Shown: positions 1-9,600, counted from the first letter of the stretch. The stretch: DNA of 64,000 nt from Deltaproteobacteria bacterium (GCA_021162935.1 JAGGXR010000060.1:20172-84171); one strand, 5' to 3'. A program made the numbers and translations. The notes: generated by a model from the sequence alone, not told the origin.

Positions 1-1
1 C

Positions 2-937
2 CACCTTTCCGCCCCAGCGGCTCGTGCCCTGACCGCTTTGAAGGTCAAGGGAAACAGGACGGCTTTCTTGCGGGTCGTTCGACTCACCCTGAATGACGAT
101 CCGGTTTGTCGAGCCGCTGCGGCTTGGGCCCTTGGTTTCGTCGCCGTCGGCCGAGGTGCCGAAGCCGTGTCGGCATTGGATCGCCTTTTGACCCGGGACC
201 ACGATATGGATGTTCGGGTGCGTGCTGCGCTCGCTCTCGGATTGCTGGGTCGCAGGGCGTTTTTGGGCAAGATGTCCGAACTGTTCCATCATCAGGTTTC
301 CAAGGCGTCGAGGGCCCGGCGATTTCTGGTCGCGTTAGCGATGGCCCTCGTCGAGCCAAGTTGGAGGCCTCGGGTGGCTAGGCTGTTCCAAGAGGCGGTG
401 TGTGGTCCAATTCTGAGCGTGGAGCAGGTCCGCCTCGTGGAGATGCTGGGCAGGCTTCAGTCGGCTACGAGAGCGAAGTGGATCGAAGCGCTCGTTGAAC
501 GGTCCCTTTCCTGTCCGGTGGCGATGGTCCGAGCCAGGGCGCGGATGGTGCTCCGTCGGGCGCCTCCTGCTTATCGCCCCGGTGCTGCAGGCCTCCTGGT
601 GACGCACGGAAAGGCTGCGGGCGCGACCTCCAAGAAAAAGGCTCAGGCGTCCATGGCCCCCAGACGCTTGCGCCGGCAGCGCCCGGATGCGGATCTGACA
701 GGGCCCTTTCCGATGCCCCACGGTTCTTCGGGTTGTGGATGTAGCCTGCTCAGCGCCGACAGGAACGAACGAGTCATCCCTTGGTTGCTGCTTGGTCTGC
801 TGTTTCTCGGTCTTTTCTTGTGTCGAGCCGATCTCGACATCAAGAAACGAATGGTCGGACGCCCTTGTGGGGCAGACGAGCGGGATGCACGCGAGGGCGC
901 CCCACAGCAGGATGACAAGCACAGGGGATGGTCATGA
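2..937 (+). CDS. HEAT-repeat protein with a C-terminal MYXO-CTERM-like segment (5' partial)
   Basis: The frame is open from the first bases of the window, so the true start probably lies upstream; the first in-window start codon is TTG at 38. The visible part has paired-helix repeats of HEAT type, for example DDPVCRAAAAWALG and DMDVRVRAALALGLLG, so it is probably a protein-interaction scaffold. Near the end comes SGCGC, about ten polar residues, then a hydrophobic stretch (PWLLLGLLFLGLFLC) and basic residues. This resembles the MYXO-CTERM surface-sorting signal of Myxococcota, although about 35 residues follow the membrane segment where the family normally ends. The stop codon overlaps the Nudix start as ATGA, so the two genes are probably co-translated. 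The partner and process are unknown. Confidence 0.6.
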   Translation, partial: HLSAPAARALTALKVKGNRTAFLRVVRLTLNDDPVCRAAAAWALGFVAVGRGAEAVSALDRLLTRDHDMDVRVRAALALGLLGRRAFLGKMSELFHHQVSKASRARRFLVALAMALVEPSWRPRVARLFQEAVCGPILSVEQVRLVEMLGRLQSATRAKWIEALVERSLSCPVAMVRARARMVLRRAPPAYRPGAAGLLVTHGKAAGATSKKKAQASMAPRRLRRQRPDADLTGPFPMPHGSSGCGCSLLSADRNERVIPWLLLGLLFLGLFLCRADLDIKKRMVGRPCGADERDAREGAPQQDDKHRGWS

Positions 938-1530
938 CGGACGAGACGAAGAAGGAAGCGAGGCGCACGAGTCCTTCTGCCGACCTGGCGGAAGAGGAAC
1001 CTGTTCTCGAAGGGGAAGAACACATTTTCGAGGGTCGGGTGGTGGACCTGTGGGTTCAGGACTATTGCTTTCCGCACGGCGTGCGGTCTCGCCTCGAATT
1101 GGTTCGGCATCCAGGTGGAGCGGCGGTGGTCGCCCTGGACGGACAGGGCCGCGTCGCTTTCGTGAAACAGTATCGGCATGCGACGACAGGCTGGTTGATG
1201 GAGATTCCGGCGGGGAAGTTGGAGCGGGGCGAGAGCCCGGTTGCCTGCGTGACGCGTGAGATCGAAGAGGAAATCGGGTTTCAGGCCGAGACGTTCGATT
1301 CTCTTGGTTGGATGTGGAGTGCTCCTGGATTCAGCAACGAGAAGATCTGGCTTTTCCTGGCCCGCGATCTCAAGGCAGGTAGCCAGAGCCTCGACCCGGA
1401 TGAATGGCTGACCGTCACCTGGCGCGATTTTGGTGAGGCGATAGCCGACGCCCTCGAAGGGCGTATTACCGATGCGAAGAGCGTGGTCGGGTTGCTGCGC
1501 GCCAAGAGTGTGCTCGAGGGGGAGACGTGA
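934..1530 (+). CDS. Nudix hydrolase, ADP-ribose pyrophosphatase-like
   Basis: Hydrolyses a nucleoside diphosphate linked to another moiety, most likely ADP-ribose or a nucleotide sugar, in the cytoplasm. A complete Nudix box lies at about residues 94-116: G, five residues, E, seven residues, then REIEEEIGF, which supplies the Mg-binding glutamates. The preceding strand QYRHATTGWLMEIPAGK is typical of the ADP-ribose pyrophosphatase branch. Length (198 aa) is normal for that group. The start at 934 is preferred over the ATG at 928 because AGGGG lies six bases upstream and the start then overlaps the HEAT gene stop as ATGA. The exact substrate cannot be told from the sequence. Confidence 0.85.
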   Translation: MTDETKKEARRTSPSADLAEEEPVLEGEEHIFEGRVVDLWVQDYCFPHGVRSRLELVRHPGGAAVVALDGQGRVAFVKQYRHATTGWLMEIPAGKLERGESPVACVTREIEEEIGFQAETFDSLGWMWSAPGFSNEKIWLFLARDLKAGSQSLDPDEWLTVTWRDFGEAIADALEGRITDAKSVVGLLRAKSVLEGET

Positions 1531-1581
1531 TGCATCTGCGCTGATACTGGGGGCTGCGGGTGGTCAGAATACGTGATTGTG

Positions 1582-3105
1582 TCAGCGGGGTTCGCCGTGG
1601 TGCCCGAGATGATGCAGTCCGCCATGGTGAGGCACGATGGGACGTGCGGCCGGCCGGGATGACTCAGCGGGCACGGCCATCCCCGGCTGGGCAGCGGCTC
1701 CATTTGGATTCGTTGCTCCACCTGGCTGAGAGGGTGTTCGGGTAGCCGCATTCGACGATGCTGGCAGGGTGGTGAGGCATTGGCGCACCTTGGCAATCAT
1801 GGCCGCCTGGGCAGCGTGGTCGGCGGTGAGCAGGTCGATGTCGAACTTCTTGTGACAGATCTTTTTGAGATGCTGGAGAGCCATGTCTCGGAATCCAGAA
1901 GGAGCATTGGACGCCAGGACCTGGAACAGCATTTTGCTGCCGGCTTTCGGGTCGATCTTGACGGCACGTTCGGCCACGGCGATTTTTCCATCCGGAGTTT
2001 TGGATGCCTGGAATAGTTTTTGGAGCTTCAGGATATTCTTGCTGTGCTTGAGCGCTGCTGCTTTGGCATCCATGTCCATGTTGTCATATTCTTGAGTGGC
2101 GGACAGCTTTTTGTGATGTGGGCCATGCATCCGGACGCCTGAGTACTCTCCGTGGGTCCAGTGATGATTGGACAGGATGACTTTCTTGAGGCCTTCGAAA
2201 TAGAGAACCACGAGGCCCAGGGCCAGGATGCCCAGGGCGAGGTTCCGTAGGGCCTTGATGTGGTTTTTTGCTCGAATGACGTAGAGGCTGAGGGCCACCA
2301 GGAGCAGCACGATTCCGTAGAAGGCCACCACGGCGGGGCCGGTGGGCAGGTCGAGCCAGTAGCTCAATGTCAGACCTGCCATGCTCACGATGGTCCCCAT
2401 GATCCAGCCGATGATGAGTTGATTTCTGAACTTGTCCGTAATGGCGGCGCCGATGACCGCCGGGACCACGAGGAACACGAAGACCAACAGGAGACCAGCA
2501 GTGTTCACTGAGATGGTGATCACGAAGCCAAAGGACATGTAGAAAAGTAGGTCCCAGAAGGCCACGTTGATGCCTTTGGCCTCCGCCTCTTCGGCGTTGT
2601 TCGTGATGGCGAGGAACTTGTCGCGAAAGATGTAGTGGAACACTCCGATAGCAGCATAGGCGATCGCTGCTTTGATGACCTCGCTGCCTTTTACCAACAG
2701 GATGTTCCCCGTCGTCATCATTTCTTTGATGTGTTCGGCCCCGTGAGGCGCCCGGTCTATGACCAGGATGACCAGAGCGGCTGCCAGGGCATAGACCAAA
2801 CCAATGATGGCTTCTTGGGGCACGTGTCGCTTCTTGGTTCGAGTCAGGGCAAAAATGGCAGCTCCGATGAATGTGAAGGACAAAGAGAAGAGAAAAGCTC
2901 CCGTACTATGGGGATGGATGCCCGCCAGGAATCCGGCGGTGGTGCCCAGGGCTGCAATCTGCGCCAGACTCAGGTCCACGAAGATGACCTGGCGCCGGAT
3001 GACGTGAAGCCCCAGGTAGGAATGGATGCCCACCAGGACGAGACATTCTGCAAAGGGAATGGCCATGAGGCGCCAGGGGCTGATTGTGGCAAGGACGTCA
3101 AACAT
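1582..3105 (-). CDS. ABC-3 family metal (zinc/manganese) transporter permease with long His-rich C-terminal extension
   Basis: Inner-membrane channel of a metal-uptake ABC transporter. The first roughly 290 residues are a hydrophobic ABC-3/ZnuB-type domain with about eight membrane segments. It is followed by about 215 residues not found in ordinary ZnuB proteins: another membrane segment, a His-rich stretch (HHWTHGEY, MHGPHHKK), a helical region with HEAT-like repeats, and a low-complexity Pro/Ala/Ser tail ending in many histidines (VPHHGGLHHLGHH). The ATG at 3105 has an AAAGGAG SD eight bases upstream. It lies directly downstream of the binding-protein gene and ends a minus-strand operon. 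No ATP-binding subunit is encoded in the window. The histidines suggest zinc sensing or storage; that is inference. Confidence 0.82.
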   Translation of the reverse strand: MFDVLATISPWRLMAIPFAECLVLVGIHSYLGLHVIRRQVIFVDLSLAQIAALGTTAGFLAGIHPHSTGAFLFSLSFTFIGAAIFALTRTKKRHVPQEAIIGLVYALAAALVILVIDRAPHGAEHIKEMMTTGNILLVKGSEVIKAAIAYAAIGVFHYIFRDKFLAITNNAEEAEAKGINVAFWDLLFYMSFGFVITISVNTAGLLLVFVFLVVPAVIGAAITDKFRNQLIIGWIMGTIVSMAGLTLSYWLDLPTGPAVVAFYGIVLLLVALSLYVIRAKNHIKALRNLALGILALGLVVLYFEGLKKVILSNHHWTHGEYSGVRMHGPHHKKLSATQEYDNMDMDAKAAALKHSKNILKLQKLFQASKTPDGKIAVAERAVKIDPKAGSKMLFQVLASNAPSGFRDMALQHLKKICHKKFDIDLLTADHAAQAAMIAKVRQCLTTLPASSNAATRTPSQPGGATNPNGAAAQPGMAVPAESSRPAARPIVPHHGGLHHLGHHGEPR

Positions 3106-3121
3106 GGGAATCACTCCTTTG

Positions 3122-3160
3122 GTCGATGCTGTTTGTCGATGTTGTTTGTCGATGTTGTTT
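3122..3160. repeat. three tandem copies of a 13-bp unit
   Basis: Three head-to-tail copies of gtcgatg(c/t)tgttt lie in the gap between the binding-protein stop and the permease start. The first copy has C and the others T at position 8. The repeat lies just upstream of the permease SD and could vary in copy number, but no function can be read from it. Confidence 0.75.
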
Positions 3161-3201
3161 TCGACGTGATTCTTGGAGGCGACGGGGTTGCCCCGATGAG
3201 T

Positions 3202-4275
3202 CTACTGGATGACGCCTGCTCGCTTGTAGGCGCGTAGCAGGGTCTTGATCCAGTGGTCCACCAGTTTGAAGTAATTCGTGATGCCGGGTTTGCCCCGCAC
3301 GGAGTAGGACACGATGGCTTGGACGGCGCCCACGCGTCGGCAGATCATGCGGACCTTGGATTCATCGTAGAAGTTTGCCGCCAGGATGACCTTGACCCGG
3401 TCCTTGCCCATGGTGTTGATGAGGGATCGGATGCTCTGGGGCGACGGCGGGATGGCCGGTTTGGGTTCCACTTCGCGGATAACTTTCAACCCGAAGGTCG
3501 TGGTGAAGTAGATCCAGTTTTTGTGGTAGGTGACTAGCTCTTGACCCCACAGGGGGAGGGCCTTTTTGCCCCAGCCTCCCAGCAGGGCAATGAGACTTTG
3601 GCCACGGTACTTATGACTCCGCAGGAAGGGGATGAGCCGGCCCTTGACCGTCAGTCTCGTCAAGGTTCCCGAGCCGAAGAGCTTGAGGAGTTTGGGCCCG
3701 AACATGGCCACGTCGATGCGGTGGTTGAGGCGACGTGCACCCTGCTTGAAGCCGCTGCAGTCGTCTGGATCCACCTTGCACAGGCCGATGGCGATGTTGC
3801 GTGCAATCATTTTGGTGTTCATGGGACTCGTGTAGATGTGCGGGTTGCCGAAGAGATGCACACCTCCTTGCGCCCGACTCTTCGACGTTGGGATCTCGAG
3901 GAGGTGGATGCCGTCGTAGACCGCGATGTAGCCGACCTGACCCTGGCGGAGCTTGCTGTTCATGGACCGGTCGATGAGGCTGGGCGCCCACAGTTCCAGG
4001 TCCAGACCCGTGCCCACGAAGGCGTCCGCTTTGGACAGTTTGACCGCGAAACTTGGTTTGGGTCGCACGAAGTGAGGGTCTTCGTCGCCCTTCGTCACGT
4101 AATCCACCTTAACAAGGCTGCCGCCCACGTATTTGACGATGTTGGCGTAGGTTGGGTTCGAGGCTATCACGTAAAGATGTCGAGCTTGGGCACCCCGAGA
4201 CCAGCCCATGGTGCCGGCCGCAAGGGCTGCCATGAAGGCAATCGACGTGAGCTTCATTGTTTTGTAGTGACGCAT
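3202..4275 (-). CDS. periplasmic metal-binding protein of ABC transporter (ZnuA/cluster 9 family)
   Basis: Captures a divalent metal, probably zinc, in the periplasm and delivers it to the permease encoded next. A signal peptide is visible (SIAFMAALAAGTMGW, cleavage near AQA-RH). Candidate ligands match the ZnuA pattern: His68 in DPHFVRP, His146 in GNPHIYTSP, His251 in YHKNWIYF, and an acidic residue at 304-305 in NFYDES. There is no long His-rich loop between the lobes, unlike E. coli ZnuA, so manganese is a possible alternative. The start has AGGAGG eight bases upstream. The gene sits 47 bp after the porin gene and 96 bp before the permease, consistent with one operon. Confidence 0.87.
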   Translation of the reverse strand: MRHYKTMKLTSIAFMAALAAGTMGWSRGAQARHLYVIASNPTYANIVKYVGGSLVKVDYVTKGDEDPHFVRPKPSFAVKLSKADAFVGTGLDLELWAPSLIDRSMNSKLRQGQVGYIAVYDGIHLLEIPTSKSRAQGGVHLFGNPHIYTSPMNTKMIARNIAIGLCKVDPDDCSGFKQGARRLNHRIDVAMFGPKLLKLFGSGTLTRLTVKGRLIPFLRSHKYRGQSLIALLGGWGKKALPLWGQELVTYHKNWIYFTTTFGLKVIREVEPKPAIPPSPQSIRSLINTMGKDRVKVILAANFYDESKVRMICRRVGAVQAIVSYSVRGKPGITNYFKLVDHWIKTLLRAYKRAGVIQ

Positions 4276-4322
4276 GATATCTTCCTCCTGTGGCGACCGG
4301 GCTGGCCGATCACCGGCATGTT

Positions 4323-5828
4323 CTAGTAGCGGTCATGTTTGTGCGGACCGGCAGCGAAGACGACCTGCACGATGGCCCGATGCGCGCCCTTGATGAGATC
4401 GCCATCCATGTAGTTGTATTCCAGTCTGATTTTTGCCCATGGGCTCTGCCACCAGGTTAGGTACGGCGCCACCTCATAAATGTAATGGCGGCTGTTGTTC
4501 TGATCGAACGGCTGGACGAGGTCGACCCTCGTTCCGACGTCGATCTGCCTGCTCAGCTTGGCCTGCAGGTAGCTGTATCCGCCCATCCAATGAATGGTCT
4601 GCTTGCCGCCGAACGTATCGTCGGACAATTGCTTATATCCATAGAGAAACTCGGTGCGCCAGATGACGTTGTGGTACTTGGCCTGATTGATCGGTTCCCA
4701 CTGGATCGTCAGGTCCGCACCGCCGAAGGTCGTCACGCGGATTTTTTCGTCCGTGACAGCGGTCGGGCCCGTCGGCGTCACGGCGAGGTCCACTTGATTG
4801 CCGTTTGCATCATAGACGTTGAACGGCGTCTGTCCGGCTGTGTCGCTGAATAGTTTGGTTTTGCCTAGTTCGCCTCTGTGGTTGTTGAACCCGACAATAC
4901 CAGTCAGTCCCAGTTCGAGGTACGTGCTTCGGGTCAGATCCCAGTAGTTTTTGAAGTGGAGTAGGGTCGTGGGCAACGAAAAGTAGTCGCCAGCAAAGGC
5001 TTTTTTGTTCATGCCGTTCGTGATCTGGAGATAGAGTTCATTCGCATCGGCGATGAAATGAGGAATCAGGAATTGGAATGACACCCCAAGCTGATTCAGT
5101 CCTCCCCCTCCGAAGGGTTGCTGGAGCATGAGGGGATAGTCGTACTGGTCCAGTGCGTGCTTGTGCCACCGGTTGATCACTCCGAGTTGTTGGCGAAATT
5201 TTCCCGCCATGATGTTCATGATGCCCGCCACGTCGGTCCAAACGACGTAGGCCTCGCCGAACGCGACCCCTTTAGGTGAGACGGACACGGCTGCCTTCAT
5301 AAAAGAGAAGGGGTCCAAAACGCTTTGGAAGTGGAATCCCAGACCGCGGAAGCAGAACCCGGACCGTTCGTCACTGCCGTACTCCTTGCCGTTCGACCAG
5401 TAGAACACGCCGCCCAGATCGCCCGTGATCGAGATTTCCGGGTTGAGGCCCTGTAAGGCTCGTGAGTGCCCAACGAACGTCTTGAGCTTGAACGTCTCTT
5501 CTTTTTGTGGTGCAGCAGCAGCCACCTTTCCTTCCATGACGATCTGTTTGATCTGCAGGTCGTCTTGACCTTGCTGAAATGCCTTGAGTCTACTTTCCAA
5601 TGCTTTGACGCGCTTTTCCAAGGTCGAAATCACAGAATGCGCAGCCGAGGTCGCCGCAGCAGCGACGGTCGATTCGGTCGTCGTCGTCGATGTCGCGTCG
5701 GTTGCTGCACTCTGTCGGGGCGCGGGTCGTGCTTGGGTCGGATGTTGGGCCATGGCTGCATTTTCCCACGCCACACTGAAAAGCAAGGACGCAACCAGTG
5801 CAGCGGTTCGAAATCGTAGGGTCACCAT
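4323..5828 (-). CDS. outer-membrane porin-like beta-barrel protein with N-terminal coiled coil
   Basis: Likely an outer-membrane channel that lets the metal substrate reach the periplasm. After a signal peptide (MVTLRFRTAALVASLL to AMA-Q) comes an Ala/Thr/Ser-rich spacer and a short coiled coil (ISTLEKRVKALESRLKAF, about residues 72-90), then a Tyr/Trp/Gly-rich region with alternating hydrophobic residues typical of barrel strands, ending in an aromatic-rich terminus. The ATG at 5828 is chosen because it begins the signal peptide and has GAGGAGG upstream; the longer open frame adds an implausible 67 residues. It lies directly upstream of the metal-binding protein gene. The exact porin family is not recognised. 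Confidence 0.75.
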   Translation of the reverse strand: MVTLRFRTAALVASLLFSVAWENAAMAQHPTQARPAPRQSAATDATSTTTTESTVAAAATSAAHSVISTLEKRVKALESRLKAFQQGQDDLQIKQIVMEGKVAAAAPQKEETFKLKTFVGHSRALQGLNPEISITGDLGGVFYWSNGKEYGSDERSGFCFRGLGFHFQSVLDPFSFMKAAVSVSPKGVAFGEAYVVWTDVAGIMNIMAGKFRQQLGVINRWHKHALDQYDYPLMLQQPFGGGGLNQLGVSFQFLIPHFIADANELYLQITNGMNKKAFAGDYFSLPTTLLHFKNYWDLTRSTYLELGLTGIVGFNNHRGELGKTKLFSDTAGQTPFNVYDANGNQVDLAVTPTGPTAVTDEKIRVTTFGGADLTIQWEPINQAKYHNVIWRTEFLYGYKQLSDDTFGGKQTIHWMGGYSYLQAKLSRQIDVGTRVDLVQPFDQNNSRHYIYEVAPYLTWWQSPWAKIRLEYNYMDGDLIKGAHRAIVQVVFAAGPHKHDRY

Positions 5829-5840
5829 TTGGACCTCCTC

Positions 5841-5854
5841 AATACAATTGTATT
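5841..5854. promoter_or_regulatory. 14-bp perfect palindrome over the probable -10 box of the metal-uptake operon
   Basis: AATACAATTGTATT is its own reverse complement and lies 12 bp upstream of the porin start, next to its SD. It contains TACAAT on the minus strand, a good -10 hexamer that would start transcription just before the SD. A palindrome covering a -10 box in front of a metal-uptake operon is the usual placement for a Fur/Zur-type or other metal-responsive repressor site. It does not match the Zur or Fur consensus I know, so the regulator is unassigned. Confidence 0.5.
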
Positions 5855-5953
5855 CAACGTGGATCGGCACTGCGAAGCGCTTACGTCCATATTCCGCCTC
5901 GGACTGGCCGGCGTTGCCAGTTGTCGGCTTCTCCATTGGTGCCGAGAGAATTT

Positions 5954-6322
5954 CTACAGGAAGGAAGGTGGCGGCGACCCTTTTGGGGCCTGCCGCAGGA
6001 GGAGATTCCTGGAGGCTGCCGGGTTGCAAACGAATTCAGGCTGGATCGTACCGACTTGGGTCAGGACTGTAACCTGCGCCTGGTTCGTTGGCCGGTCGAT
6101 GCTCGAGCACACCAGAGCCGCCAGCCAGCACTGCTCGTGGTCATCGTCTGGCGTGTCCTTGTCGTCTGAATTCCCCAAAGGTCCCTTATGGGGATGGATA
6201 CGCTCGAACGTGTGGTGGACCTGGCAGTATCGGTGCGGCACCGTTGCCAGGTGCAGGTATGGATAGATCGGTCCTTCAAGAAGCAGAGCCAATCCAAAAA
6301 TCTGTACGAAGATCCGCCGCAT
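5954..6322 (-). CDS. small Cys/His-rich exported or membrane-anchored protein
   Basis: Reading from the ATG at 6322 gives 122 residues: a short basic start and hydrophobic segment (MRRIFVQIFGLALLLEG), then HRYCQVHHTFER, an acidic DDKDTPDDDHEQC stretch, and a Pro/Ser-rich tail. The HRYC..H..FE pattern with further Cys and His looks like a metal-binding site, which fits the zinc-uptake genes 125 bp downstream on the same strand. No good SD precedes the ATG, and the start could be wrong. I know of no named family for it. Confidence 0.45.
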   Translation of the reverse strand: MRRIFVQIFGLALLLEGPIYPYLHLATVPHRYCQVHHTFERIHPHKGPLGNSDDKDTPDDDHEQCWLAALVCSSIDRPTNQAQVTVLTQVGTIQPEFVCNPAASRNLLLRQAPKGSPPPSFL

Positions 6323-6644
6323 GAGGGGAACGTACCATAAGAAAATCGCATTGCAAGGATGTCGCAGCCGAGGGCAAAACCGCAATAGGGGCGATACTTG
6401 ACAGGGCCCCGTGCGCGCTTCTGTGATCTCTGCATGCCGAATTTTGTCCATTGGACGTGAGGCTTTTGTTTGTCGGTGCTGCGTTTGGGCGGACGTGCTC
6501 ATTGGATAATTCTGGCACAGGTGTTGACCCCGTGCTGCTGAACAACCTGGCCTGTGCGGGCATGACGGCACAGGATTCAGGCACGAACTGCGTGCAGCAG
6601 GGCGACGGGTTCGCAGCAGCCGATCCAGGAAGCGGGCCGGTGCT
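6323..6644. other. 322-bp gap between addA and the small Cys/His protein gene
   Basis: No convincing gene is seen. The only structure noticed is an inverted repeat with 7-bp arms (CCTGTGC/GCACAGG, 6551-6574) downstream of the addA stop. It lacks a following T-run, so it is at best a weak terminator. Confidence 0.3.
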
Positions 6645-9600
6645 TTACCTGAGCGCTTCGAGGTCGACGATTCGATCCTGGGTGACGAACCACAGTTCCA
6701 TGCGGACGTGGCGCTCGGGATGCGCCTGGGCGACGCATTGGGCGTAGAATTCGATTTGGGGGCGATAGGCCTTTATGTGGCGGTTGAGATCGGAGGCGCC
6801 TTCGATGCGGTCCGTTTTGTAGTCAGCCACGACCCATGTGTTGCCCGTGGGGTCGGCTGGGTCTTCGTAGAACAGGTCGATGGCTCCGGTCACGTGACTG
6901 ATGGGACCGAGGTGCGTTGGTGCCTCTGACCAGGGATGGGCGAGGTCCACCGGACCCAGGACGGGGAACTCACGGCCGATGATGTGGCCCGCCAGGCCAA
7001 CGAGTCGCTCCATGAGTGGGCTCGGTTTGCCGAGGTGGCGGAGAATGTGGGTGGCGTCCTGGAGGCAGGCCGTTCGTTGTGCCTCGGAGAGGCTTGGGGT
7101 TGAGCCCGTCAGCCGTTCCATCCGTTCGAGTTGGCGGGCCACTTCTTCATCCAGAGTGCGTTTGAGGTCCCAATGTTCCAATGCGTCGTGGATCAGGGTT
7201 CCCACGGCCATGGCGGTGCCTCGGTCCATGAGTGGATCCGGCGAGAGACGGTCACGGGCGTCTGATTCCACTTGCAGCTTTTCTGTGTGTCGAAAGAGGA
7301 CCTCGACTCGGCTGGCGACACGGCTTGATGCCGGTGCGGACAGGGGGTGGCGCATTCGCTCATGGGCGCGATTCTGACGTCCGGCCAGGCTGTCGATTCG
7401 ATCCTTTGCTTGATTCAAGAGGTGGTTCCATTCCGACGTATGAGAGCCACTGATCGGCTGGACTTCGGTGCGCGCCGTGGAGCCAGCGAGCCCCTGCCTG
7501 CTCTGTTCCAGTTCCCTGACGGTGAAGCGCCAGCGGATCGCTCCACTGGGTGGCTGGGCCTCGTGGACTTCGGTGCTGGCTTCGCCTTTTGTCGGCCCCG
7601 TTCCGAAGAGGGGAGCATCCGGGTCGTTTTTGAGCCTGGGTTCGAGGAGACCAAGGAGGCTGCCATGACCGGATTTGTGGTCCCACCACGGAATCTTGCC
7701 CACCAGGACGAGGCGATTTTTCGCTCTCGTCATGGCCACGTAGAGCAGGCGGATGGCCTCGGCCTCCTCGACCCGTTCGGCTCGAATCCGCGTCGTTTCG
7801 TAGTTCCAGGACCGATGGCCGAACAGACGGAAATGCCACTGTCCCTCCATTTGGACGAACACAGGAAGGAGGGACTTGTTGTCCGATCCCTTTTTGTGGT
7901 GGATGTTGGCAAGGTAGACGTGATCGAAACCAAGACCCTTGGCGCCGTGGATCGTGGTGACCACGACGGCGTCACCGGATGTGTCGGCGCGTTCGGCTTC
8001 TCGTTCCGGTGCCTGATCCTGAATGGCGCGTCGTAGGGTCTCGACCAGGGCGCGTGGCCTGCCTGCTTGTTCTTCCATCTGTTCGGTGAGTCTCGTGAAG
8101 AATCGGTCCAGGTTCGCCAGACGATGGGGGCCGGCGAACCGTGCGGCTGCCAGTGGCTCTGTAGGCAGGAGGCGACGCATTCGATCCACAAACTGGTCGG
8201 CCGTGGCGCTTCGGGCGATGCGCCGCAGGTCGGCGATGGCTGCCAGCGTGTGCTGCGCGGCCTGCGGCCATCCAGCGATGCGATCCATGCGTGGGATGTC
8301 CCTGTCACGAAGGGTGTGTTCCGTCCGCGTGATGAGACGTTCCACAAGCCCGAGGATCTGGGCGTCGGCTTGCTCGTCGGGCGACCCGAGGCGGCGGGTC
8401 AGGTCCGCGATTCCAGCCTCCCACAGAGGGAGCAGGGCCGCGTCCGGTACCCCGGCCAAGGGGGAACGGAGTAAGGTGAGCAGCGCAACGTCATCTGTCG
8501 GGTCGAAGATCGTCTGACAGGCAGCCGCTGCTTCGATGACCTCGCGACGTTGGTAGTAGCCGTGGCTTTTGGCCATGGTGTACGGGACGTCTCGGCGCTT
8601 GAATGCCTCGAGATACTGATCCGCGGCTGTGGTGGCTCGCAGGAGGAGCGCCATCTCGTTCCAGGGGACACCGGACCGGTTCAGATCGGCCATGTCTCGC
8701 GCGATGACTTCGGCTTCCACGGCCTCGGCGTCCGCGTTGTTCCATGACGTGATGATCGTTTTTTCGTCTGTGCGCTGCGCATCGACTTCCGATTCCTGTT
8801 CGTTTGTGTTCGTTTTTTTATCAGCCTTCCGTTGCTTGTCGATTCGCCGGTCGCTCGTCCAGTATTCCACTGCTCGACGAGGGGCATCGGGATCCTCGTC
8901 GCTTCGGTGGGCCACGAGGGGCTCGAAGGGCGGCTGGATACCGGATTCCTCGTTCATGATCGGCTCGATGACCCGTTGGACCTCGTTCAGGATGGGTTGA
9001 AGGGATCGGAAATTGCGATGGAGCGTGACCTTGTGCCCGCCCGATAGAACGATTTTCTGCACGAAGTCATCGTAGGCGGCAAGGTCGGCGCTGCGCCAAC
9101 TGTAGATGGACTGTTTCGGATCTCCTACCAGGAAGAGTTTGGGCCGCTTCTTGCTGGGACCGGTCAGGGCGATGCTGCGCAGGATGTCGCATTGTTCGGC
9201 ACTCGTGTCCTGGAATTCATCCACCAGAATTTGATGGATGCCGCCCCGGACCATGGCTGCTACGCGAGGGTGGTCCCTCAGGAGCGTCCCGGTACGGACC
9301 AGAAGTTGCTCGAAGGTGATGGAGCCCTGCGCCTCCATGGCGCTCCGTGCCGCCCACAGCGTGTCTTTGATGACAGGCAACGCCTGTTCGACGAGGATGA
9401 GGCCGTTGATCCTGGTGGTATCGAATTTGTCCAGCAGAGACAGGAACGGTCCTGCCCACTCAGCGATCCAATCCGGGCCATCATTTCGATCGGGTGGAAA
9501 TAGATTTTTTTCCGTGTTGGTGACCTGACGTTTCTTCCATGAATGAAGTTTGCTCATCCCCGAAGCATGTTCCTGAACCGCGTTGTTGATGCGCCTGGCG

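Noticed and set aside
84..359. Minus-strand and alternative-frame open frames inside the HEAT gene and, similarly, inside nearly every large gene here
   Set aside because: They lie within well-supported genes in another frame, have no SD or domain, and follow from high G+C content.
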